Assembly: GCA_032209605.1 (NCBI GenBank)
Contig: JASFXZ010000014.1
Location: 4,112,912 to 4,176,911, forward strand
From: Mactromeris polynyma
Lineage: Eukaryota > Mollusca > Bivalvia > Venerida > Mactridae
Length of the DNA stretch: 64,000 nucleotides
Direction: 5' to 3'
Positions 12,401-24,400 of this stretch are shown in pieces. The notes under the pieces were generated by a model. That model was not told where the DNA came from. It saw only the letters and a program-made list of their open reading frames with translations, and did no database searches. A program made the position numbers and the translations under genes. The first letter of the stretch is position 1. Each line of letters starts with the position of its first letter.

Positions 12401-15400
12401 AGATCATGGTGATATATACAGTAATATTGAACCTGTCCAGTTAGATCATGGTGACATATACAGTAATATTGAACCTGTCCAGTTAGATCATGGTGACATA
12501 TACAGTAATATTGAACCTGTCCAGTTAGATCATGGTGACATATACAGTAATATTGAACCTGTCCAGTTAGATCATGGTGACATATACAGTAATATTGAAC
12601 CTGTCCAGTTAGATCATGGTGACATATACAGTAATATTGAACCTGTACAGTTAGATCATGGTGATATATACAGTAATATTGAACCTGTCCAGTTAGATCA
12701 TGGTGACATATACAGTAATATTGAACCTGTCCAGTTAGATCATGGTGATATATACAGTAATATTGAACCTGTCCAGTTAGATCATGGTGACATATACAGT
12801 AATATTGAACCTGTCCAGTTAGATCATGGTGACATATACAGTAATATTGAACCTGTCCAGTTAGATCATGGTGACATATACAGTAATATTGAACCTGTCC
12901 AGTTAGATCATGGTGACATATACAGTAATATTGAACCTGTCCAGTTAGATCATGGTGATATATACAGTAATATTGAACCTGTCCAGTTAGATCATGGTGA
13001 CATATACAGTAATATTGAACCTGTCCAGTTAGATCATGGTGACATATACAGTAATATTGAACCTGTCCAGTTAGATCATGGTGACATATACAGTAATATT
13101 GAACCTGTCCAGTTAGATCATGGTGACATATACAGTAATATTGAACCTGTCCAGTTAGATCATGGTGACATATACAGTAATATTGAACCTGTCCAGTTAG
13201 ATCATGGTGACATATACAGTAATATTGAACCTGTCCAGTTAGATCATGGTGACATATACAGTAATATTGAACCTGACCAGTTTTCTTGTAATGAATGACC
13301 TTGTTAATTTGGTCCATAATTACCATTAATTACCTGTCCACCTAAATTTTGCTTGGTAGGTTTTTGCCAAACTATTTTTTTAGGATGGCTTTATTTTAAG
13401 TTTCCAATTTTTATGCTTCAATTTTTCCTGAAAAACTTAAATATTTTGAAGGTGAATTCAATGTGAAGGTCATTTTTTAAATGAGAAAATGCACCGTAAT
13501 TATTTCGAAGTAACGATGATACATGATCTGAAATAATTGAGAGTCGCTGTTAACTGTGGGGTATTGTCTTAATATGAACCAGCAAAGCAACATTTTAATG
13601 TAGTTCTCATTGTATTCTATTGATGTTGTAACAATTTTAGCTCCATTGATTGAACAATTGTTCTGATGATGTAAATTTTCCTGATAACCAAGTTTATTTC
13701 TACAATTTCATCTTAGGTTTTCAATTAAATGTCAGTTACGGAAACAGCATGTATTTTGTGACCTAATTAATTAATTAGCCTGTTTGTGAGGATGGCGAAA
13801 CAGTAAACCACCACTTTAAGACCACCTCAATAATGAGACCACTTCAAAATTAGGAAGACAATTTTCAATAGTGATGTGCATTACTGTGTAAATTCACCTG
13901 TAAGAAAGTGTCTGGCAATAATCATGTCTCTACACTTTCAACAAAATATGCTTTTATTATTTTTTACTGCTTGGTTACTAAAAAGTATTTTATTTTGTAT
14001 TTATCACATAAAACTATGTTTTTAAAATATATATTTATGAATTCTTCATTTCAGAAACTTCCGAGAGTAAAGGTACCACCTCTGTGTTTTATTTGAATGA
14101 GAGTCCGACTATGGTTACCACGACAACGGATGTTGAAGCCAGTGAAAATACAAATATGTTTGACAGAAAAAAGAAACAGCCACCTGACGGAGCTTTTGAA
14201 TATACAGTAAAAATATTTTCATCCCCCACTCTGAAATATACGTCATATTTGCATCCCCCACCCTGAAATATACGTCATATTTGCATCCCCCACCCTGAAA
14301 TATACGTCATATTTGCATCCCCCACCCTGAAATATACGTCATATTTGCATCCCCCACCCTGAAATATACATCATATTTGCATCCCCCACCCTGAAATATA
14401 CATCATATTTGCATCCCCCACCCTGAAATATACGTTATATTTGCATACCCCACCCTGAAATATACGTCATATTTGCATCCCCCACCCTGAAATATACATC
14501 ATATTTGCATCCCCCACCCTGAAATATACATCATATTTGCATCCCCCACCCTGAAATATACATCATATTTGCATCCCCCACTCTGAAATATACATCATAT
14601 TTGCAGCCCTAACCCTGAAATATACATCATATTTGCATACCCCCACCCTGAAATATACGTCATATTTGCATCCCCCACCCTGAAATATACATCATATTTG
14701 CATCCCCCACCCTGAAATTTACGTCATATTTGCATCTCCCACCCTGAAATATACATCATATTTGCATCCCCCACCCTGAAATATACGTCATATTTGCATC
14801 CCCCACCCTGAAATATACGTCATATTTGCATCCCCCACCCTGAAATATACGTCATATTTGCATCCTCCACCCTGAAATATACATCATATTTGCATCTCCC
14901 ACTCTGAAATATACATCATATTTGCATCCCCCACCCTGAAATATACGTCATATTTGCATCCCCCACCCTGAAATATACGTCATATTTGCATCCCCCACCC
15001 TGAAATATACATCATATTTGCATCCCCCACCCTGAAATATACTTCATATTTGCATCCCCCACCCTGAAATATACATCATATTTGCATCCCCCACCCTGAA
15101 ATATACATCATATTTGCATCCCCCACCCTGAAATATACGTCATATTTGCATCCCCCACTCTGAAATATACATCATATTTGCATCCCCCACCCTGAAATAT
15201 ACGTCATATTTGCATCCCCCACCCTGAAATATACATCATATTTGCATCCCCCACCCTGAAATATACGTCATATTTGCATCCCCCACCCTGAAATATACAT
15301 CATATTTGCATCCCCCACCCTGAAATATACGTCATATTTGCATCCCCCACTCTGAAATATACGTCATATTTGCATCCCCCACCCTGAAATATACATCATA

Positions 15401-18400
15401 TTTGCATCCCCCACCCTGAAATATACGTCATATTTGCATCCCCCACCCTGAAATATACGTTATATTTGCATCCCCCACCCTGAAATATACGTCATATTTG
15501 CATCCCCCACTCTGAAATATACGTCATATTTGCATCCCCCACTCTGAAATATACGTCATATTTGCATCCCCCACCCTGAAATATACATCATATTTGCATC
15601 CCCCACCCTGAAATATACGTCATCATTGCATCCCCCACCCTGAAATATACGTTATATTTGCATCCCCCACCCTGAAATATACGTCATATTTGCATCCCCC
15701 ACTCTGAAATATACGTCATATTTGCATCCCCCACTCTGATATATACGTCATATTTGCATCCCCCACTCTGAAATATACGTCATATTTGCATCCCCCTCTC
15801 TGAAATATACGTCATCATTGCATCCCCCACTCTGAAATATACGTCATATTTGCATCCCCCACTCTGAAATATACATCATATTTGCATCCCCCACTCTGAA
15901 ATATACGTCATATTTGCATCCCCCACCCTGAAATATACATCATATTTGCATCCCCCACCCTGAAATATACGTTATATTTGCATCCCCCACCCTGAAATAT
16001 ACATCATATTTGCATCCCCCACCCTGAAATATACGTCATATTTGCATCCCCCACTCTGAAATATACGTCATATTTGCATCCCCCACCCTGATATATACGT
16101 CATCATTGTAGCAATACAGTTGGACCTTGTTTACTCGACAACCTTCTATTTGAAGTTTGGTATAATCCAAAATAAATACCAGGTCCCGATGTATCTTGTT
16201 AGGCACATTGAATGGATGTGGGCTATTCGAACCCATGTATTATTTGAAATACAATTTTGGACCCAATGTAGTCATATGAATGAGGTCCTACTGTAATCAA
16301 ACAAACATTTCTGGAATATTTTTTTTCGATTTAGGAAAAATTAGTTTCATAAAATTATGAATAAGGTTGAGTTTCGAAAATGGTAGGGCTACTAGCGTGC
16401 AATTTATTTCAAGAAATTGTCCCAATGTCTCTGATAAAGAACATTTTCACAACCATACAATCGCTAAGCTTGCCCGTACAGCTCTGTTTGTAGAACACTG
16501 GACTGCCAGTGCTGGAGGTGGTCAAAATACAACCATACAATCGCCAAGCGTGCCCGTACAGCTCTGTTTGTAGAACACTGGACTGCCAGTGCTGGAGATG
16601 TTCAAAATACAACCATACAATCGCCAAGCTTGCCCGTACAGCTCTGTTTGTAGAACACTGGACTGCCAGTGTGCTGGAGATGGTCAAAATACAACCATAC
16701 AATCGCCAAGCTTGCCCGTACAGCTCTGTTTGTAGAACACTGGACTGCCAGTGCTGGAGGTGGTCAAAATACAACAATACAATTGCCAAGCTTGCCCGTA
16801 CAGCTCTGTTTGTAGAACACTGGACTGCCAGTGCTGGAGGTGGTCAAAATACAACCATACAATCGCCAAGCTTGCCCGTACAGCTCTGTTTGTAGAACAC
16901 TGGACTGCCTGTGCTGGAGGTGGTCAAAATACAACCATACAATCGCCAAGCTTGCCCGTACAGCTCTGTTTGTAGAACACTGGACTGCCAGTGCTGGAGG
17001 TGGTCAAAATACAACCATACAATCGCCAAGCTTGCCCGTACAGCTCTGTTTGTAGAACACTGGACTGCCAGTGCTGGAGGTGGTCAAAATACAACCATAC
17101 AATCGCCAAGCTTGCCCGTACAGCTCTGTTTGTAGAACACTGGACTGCCAGTGCTGGAGGTGGTCAAAATACAACCATACAATCGCCAAGCTTGCCCGTA
17201 CAGCTCTGTTTGTAGAACACTGGACTGCCAGTGCTGGAGGTGGTCAAAATACAACCATACAATCGCCAAGCTTGCCCGTACAGCTCTGTTTGTAGAACAC
17301 TGGACTGCCAGTGCTGGAGGTGGTCAAAATACAACCATACAATCGCCAAGCTTGCCCGTACAGCTCTGTTTGTAGAACACTGGACTGCCAGTGCTGGAGG
17401 TGGTCAAAATACAACCATACAATCGCCAAGCTTGCCCGTACAGCTCTGTTTGTAGAACACTGGACTGCCAGTGCTGGAGGTGGTCAAAATACAACCATAC
17501 AATCGCCAAGCTGGTGGTCAAAATACAAAATGGGCGGGATTAGTTCTTTTGAACTTTTATATATATGTATATAATTATTATTGAACCTAAACATAATATT
17601 TCAGGTGCAAGACAGAGACACTTTGGAGAGGATAGCTGCTCATTTTGATACAACCCCTTCAGAACTTAAAAAACTCAACAAACTGATATCTGCGGTTATA
17701 TTTGCTGGTCAGGTGACGTATTTATCTACATGATAATTGATGCACTAGGCTGTGTTTTATCTACTTGTTTCTAATTTGCATTTGTATACTTTCCACCAAT
17801 GTTTGGTTAACACCAATGAAATCTTCAAAAACTTCTACAAATAAGTCTTTGTAATGGAGCTTTAAGTCACATAAACATCCAGGGTCATCTAGTGACTTCT
17901 CCAGTTATTTGGGAGGAGGAAAACCTCTTGCTGTCTCCTGGGTAGAACCACAGGAGATTGTCACCAGTTCTATCCTTTTATCCCTTCTAGAGTACTTTCC
18001 CTATAGAAGGGATAAAAGGGATAGCTATAGAAGGGATAAAAGGGAGAGCTATAGAAGGGATAAAAGGGAGAGCTATAGAAGGGATAAAAGGGATAGCTAT
18101 AGAAGGGATAAAAGGGATAGCTATAGAAGGGATAAAAGGGAGAGCTATAGAAGGGATAAAAGGGAGAGCTATAGAAGGGATAAAAGGGATAGCTATAGAA
18201 GGGATAAAAGGGAGAGCTATAGAAGGGATAAAAGGGAGAGCTATAGAAGGGATAAAAGGGATAGCTATAGAAGGGATAAAAGGGATAGCTATAGAAGGGA
18301 TAAAAGGGAGAGCTATAGAAGGGATAAAAGGGATAGCTATAGAAGGGATAAAAGGGAGAGCTATAGAAGGGATAAAAGGGAGAGCTATAGAAGGGATAAA

Positions 18401-21400
18401 AGGGAGAGCTATAGAAGGGATAAAAGGGAGAGCTATAGAAGGGATAAAAGGGAGAGCTATAGAAGGGATAAAAGGGATAGCTATAGAAGGGATAAAAGGG
18501 AGAGCTATAGAAGGGATAAAGGGAGACAACTCATGACAGTCTCCTATGAGGAGAACGACCGACCTTCTGTTAGCCATCTACAATTTAGTGGGAGTCAAAC
18601 AAACTGCAGTGAGGGGCATGTGATTTAAAGTCAGAGACTACAACCACTTGACCCCCAAATAAGTCATGTATGTAGATGTGAGGGTTCAGCTGATATGCGA
18701 AATTCGGGTTTGTCAGGGCCTTTTTTTAGATTGATGCAAATGTAGTTTGAAGACCAGTCTCATTATGCAGCCTTGCCATTGTTCAATTTAAGTACTGTGC
18801 ACAGAACTAACCAATCAGAGGCTAGCATTTTTGACTGGTTCCCGGGAGAAATTTTATAACCTCAGACCCAGTGGATTTTAAGGCATGATTTATATTGTGA
18901 TTAAAGAAAGCAATTATTACGTCTGCTTAATCATGTCAGCTTATATGATTTTTCAGATTTTGCATATTCCGGACAAAGATTATGTACATGTTCCTGTCGG
19001 AAGGACCTCATCGTCAGGTTCCTCGTCAGAGGGAATTGTTTCCCGGCAGCTGTCGGACTCGGTGTTTGGTAGTCCACAGGACAAACCAAAAATGGTATTT
19101 ATATGATTTTTGATAATAAATTTCTATTCTAGCGTGTTCTACCCCTTAACTCAGATAAGGTTTAGGAACTTAAAAGCGCAGGCATGAAAATACATAAATA
19201 GGTAATTTCTCCATTTATTTTGCCCACTTTAAAAATGGAGATACAGTAGACATTGCTCGAGCGACCACCTGTATTAAGAGACTTTTGTATTAAACGACTA
19301 CTTAAATTCCCGCCCGAGCGTTTTTACTATATAAATTGTATCTATTAAACGACTTTTCTATAACGCGACCAGCGACCGCATTAAACCAGTCCCGACAGGT
19401 AAAAAAGATAGTTAAATAATCCATTAAACGACGGCATGCACTAAATCCCATTGGGCATTTCACACCTTATTCACAATTACATTCGCGCATTGTCCTTTAA
19501 ACAATTGAATTAACAATTAGGCGTGATAAATGCAACCAGATAATTACTCGGTGACACTGTTATAAAACGTCATGTAAAACCGTTGCATATATGTGTCTGC
19601 TTGAGCGCGAGTCTTAAATGTAAATGGATTACGCAGCACAACGCTTATAATTTCTACAATAACAAAGTTCATGTAACTAATGTCGTTGCTATGCAACTTA
19701 CGTTGCTTGATGTCACCGAGGTTTTACATTACGATGTCCCGAGAAGAAATATGCCAGATGTAATTTTTGTGCCGACTCGCCCACTTTTATCTTTACTTGA
19801 AAGATCGTCGTGCCGACAAACTTCTTTATACTCACTGAGAGAATGAAAATGTCAGACAAAAACACATCGCATAATTTAACTCGGGGTTAAAATGTGTAAA
19901 CACTCACTTTGTTTAGTATGTAATCCATTTTAAAAACCCTGTAAAATCATGGCCTTATGGAAAAAACGTTTATTACTATCAGCCTGTGTTAATACGCGTG
20001 TGGAATAAAGTTTTAGAACTATTCCAGTTAATAGCTGTCAAAACTTCGTCATCACTGGATTCATGACGTCACGCCATGCGCAGATTCGTGTTACTGTGAT
20101 GAGTAGTTATTTATTCATAGACTGGAAACTATTATGTACCCATGTAAATGAGTGTGTCGTGTGTTTAGCCTTTTACTTTCGCGTCAGTAAGAAAAATTTG
20201 CTTCATGTGTACTTAACTTTTCTTTAATTTGTTGATATCTATGAAGAGACCACTTTATTAAGCGACCACTTTTTGGCCGTCCCTTGGGTGGTCTCTAAAT
20301 ACAATGTCTACTGTATATTGTTTCGTCTGCTTGTCTGTCTTTTGGTAGATCTCATTGTTTCCACTCAGTAACTGTAGAATGTTCTGTCAAAGCTGATTCC
20401 CTGTTGTGCACAGATGACTCTAATGTAATGACTCGGTCAGTTTGTCAAAAGTCAAGGTCACAGTGCCGTTAATTGTGATATGACTGAAATAGTCACTAAT
20501 TAATCCCTGTAGAATGTTTGGCAAATGGCCGTTAAACTTCATAGGGAGTAGATCTATGGTACCCAACTTACTTCTGACAGGCTGTCACTGAGATGTATTT
20601 ATGTTACAAACAAATCTTGTTCAATATTTACTTTAATGAATTGTACGTGGTTGACCGTGTGACTTATATATCCGTCACAGGATGTGCCTCTAGTCAAATC
20701 AGGAAACAGTTCTCCGACAAAGGTTCCAGGACACGCAGAACGTCAGACCTCTATGTCGCCGCCATTGACTGCATTTGATTACGAGGTTATGGCCCCTCAC
20801 AAGCTCTCCGATGATGAAGTACAGCAACTGGACCAGGATTGCCTCGAAAGATTTATAAAACTGAAAGTCAAACACATCACAGATGGACAGGTGAGAATTA
20901 ATTTAAACAAGAAATACTCACAGAAGGAAAGAATACACAAACATTTGGAAAATTGCTGGATAAAAAAGACATTTCATGAATATTGCACCCAAGGGAGACA
21001 AGTAGTACAGTCGACTCGTTACTTTGTCATTCGATACAACAGACTATTTGTTTGATGAAAGTAGTACAGTCAACTCTTGTAACACTGTTATTCGATACAA
21101 CAGAATATTAGTGTTATGGAAGTAATACAGTCAACGCTTGTTAGTTTGTTATTCGGTGCAATAGACTATTTGTTTGATGGAAGTAGTACAGTCAACTCTT
21201 GTAACACTGTTATTCGGTACAACAGAATATTAGTGTGATGGAAGTAATACAGTCAACCCTTGTTAGTTTGTTATTCGGTGCAATAGACTATTTGTTTGAT
21301 GGAAGTAATACAGTCAACCCTTGTTAGTTTGTTATTCGGTGCAATAGACTATTTGTTTGATGGAAGTAATACAGTCAACGCTTGTTAGTTTGTTATTCGG

Positions 21401-24400
21401 TGCAATAGACTGTTTGTTTGATGGAAGTAGTACAGTCAACTCTTGTAACACTGTTGTTCGGTGCAATAGACTATTTGTTTAACAAAAGTAATACAGTCAA
21501 CTCTTGTTACACTGTTATTCAGTGCAACAAAATATTTGTTAAACAAAAGAAGTACAGTCAACTCTTTTTACACTGTTATTCTGTGCAACAAAATATTTGT
21601 TTAACAAAAGAAGTACAGTCAACTCTTGTTACACTGTTATTCGGTGCAACAAAATATTTGTTTAACAAAAGTAGTACAGTCAACTCTTGTTACACTGTTA
21701 TTCTGTGCAACAAAATATTTGTTAAACAAAAGAAGTACAGTCAACTCTTGTTACACTGTTATTCGGTGCAACAAAATATTTGTTTAACAAAAGTAGTACA
21801 GTCAACTCTTGTTACACTGTTATTCTGTGCAACAAAATATTTGTTTAACAAAAGTAGTACAGTCAACTCTTGTTACACTGTTATTCAGTGCAACAAAATA
21901 TTTGTTTAACAAAAGTAGTACAGTCAACTCTTGTTACACTGTTATTCGGTGCAACAAAATATTTGTTAAACAAAAGTAGTACAGTCAACTCTTGTTACTC
22001 TGTTATTCGGTGCAACAAAATATTTGTTAAACGAAAGTAGTACAGTCAACTCTTGTTACACTGTTATTCGGTGCAACAAAATATTTGTTTAACAAAAGTA
22101 GTACAGTCAACTCTTGTTACACTGTTATTCGGTGCAACAAAATATTTGTTTAACAAAAGTAGTACAGTCAACGCTTGTTACTCTGTTATTCGGTGCAACA
22201 AAATATTTGTTTAACAAAAGTAGTACAGTCAACTCTTGTTACTCTGTTATTTTTTCAATGAGATATATCTTTAACTATACAAATCTTGTGGGTACTAATC
22301 TGCTCTTTGGGGCATTGATCAAATTCAGTATAGCGACATTTTCAATACAAAGACAAAAACCAGGGAACAAACATGGTCATTAGACCGAGGTTTGACTGTA
22401 ATTGTGCAGGTAATCTTTGTGTTTGTTTGAAACCTTCTCAGCTCTAACTTGTAAGGGGTTCAAGGGATTCCATTCAAACTTTACACAAATGTTAATTGTG
22501 ATGAGAAGATGTTTTTTGCAGAAGAATCCGGTCTGTGTGTCTCAAGTTCAAGGTCACGGTGAGGTCACATGTTGCTATGGGGGCATTCTTTACATCAAAG
22601 ACATCTTGTGTTATCTTGATATAATTATATAGTTCTTTGTCATTGCTGATATAATTATTTCTTAAGTTTTTAATTTTCTATTATATGATTTCATAACATT
22701 TATATTTCTTCTTTTTGCATTATAAATAGATCCATAAGGTTGACTGTGAAAAGGTAACTATAAATTGCTGCATGAGTTATGCTATGAACTAGTTTCCATG
22801 TTTGGGTTCCCTTTGCTGGGCTGAGGTCTTTCCATATTGCTGAAAGGGTTTCTTATGGAAAAATGTAAATATACTACATAATACTGCATAATATGACGTA
22901 ATATAGTCTTATAATACAATTATTCTATATTTTAGTTGAACCTTATTATTCAGTCTTTATAAAAAGAGAATATTCCTTTACTATTTATTATTGCTATAGT
23001 TATTCAATATTTGTTATAATTGTACACTTTGAAGTATTGAATTATTATCCAAACTGTGTAACGTAGATATTAAAGATATGTTAGTGTTCACAAATACTTG
23101 TTTAAGTTAACAGACTAAAGTAGTATTTGATAGGGCAAATATTGTCATACTCAACCCATTGAAAGGAACAAATTGCATCCACTATGAAGTTATTGTGTTA
23201 ATTTTGAAAATGAATGTATTCGAAAATTAAAATATTGAGTGATTAGCCTGTCATTTTCATATATTGGTTGTTCAGAATGGAAGGTAGAATTTAATTATCT
23301 ATGAATTATTCATTATATAATAGAATAATGTTCTTTTTGTTTGCTCTACTGGCTTAAAAAGGCAGAGATCTTAATATGTCATGGCTAATTGTCTGTCCTG
23401 TGTGCGTCTGTTCATCCGTCTATTAATTTTTTTTTCAAACGACATCTCTTTCTTAACCACCTGGCCAAGTTTGACCAAACTTCACAATAAAGTTCCTTGA
23501 GTGTTCCTATTTCAAAGTTGCTCTGATGGTTACAGTCAATGGTATAAGTAGGTTGCAGGAGCTAAAAATAGATTTTAAAATTGAAAACTTATAAAATATT
23601 TTTGTCCAGAACCATTAAAGACCAGAGCTTTCATATTTAGTGTTTAACAATATTTAGTAGTCCTCTACCAGGTTTGTTCAAATCATGTCCCTGGGATCAA
23701 TATAGGCCCCACCCTGGGGGGTCACATGTTTTATATAATTATATAGGGAATAACTTTGAAAATTATCTTGTCCAGAACCATGCTTATCAAAGGTCCATGT
23801 ACACAGTGTAGCCAGTAGAGCATCTGGCCCTCAAGGGGCTCTTGTTTTGTAGACAAATGTTCAAACGCACAGTGCAACCTATCCAGCGAGACACCCTTTG
23901 GGAGACTCAAATTTTGGCAAGTGTTGAGAGGGTGTTGCTTTAGAGAGGGTAAATTGAAAGATAACGTTTGCTACAGGAAATGATTATACGGTTGTTGTAG
24001 AGAAGTTGTTGATCAATAGAGGGGCCACTCTTGAGAGGTTGCACTGTATACAATTGACATTGATGCAGCTACATTTTAGATTTAGCCTACAACATTTAAG
24101 TTCTGAACACTAATACATCTTCAATGTTACAATGTTGTAATTTTTCAATATATTTAGATAAGATGGCTTCATGGGGACTGGCTGTTGTTTTCCAGCGAAA
24201 CCAAAAAAATATAGTGAATATATTCATCCAACTTTTCACATTCAATTCCTTTCTCCTAGAAATATACATTGATGAATTTTCTGCCAAATAACTTAGATTA
24301 ACTTAAGTTTATCATTCTGTGTTTTTCTTTAATAGTTAAAACTTCAAAAATTGAAAAATTCAACTAATACGTCGTGCAATTGTCATATCTAAGTAATTTC

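Noticed and set aside
14084..14266. Short gene overlapping exon 3 and the start of the 32-bp array
   Set aside because: It is exon 3 in its true frame read through the donor into the repeat. The LysM domain continues only after splicing to 17605.
16409..17574. Ladder of 61-128 codon frames on both strands spaced by 80 bp
   Set aside because: Each is one period of the 80-bp array plus the next; the spacing equals the unit length.
19583..19846. 87-codon frame as a transposase remnant in the 1.07-kb TIR element
   Set aside because: No DDE/D motif, helix-turn-helix or similarity that I recognise; the frame is short and lies in AT-rich filler.
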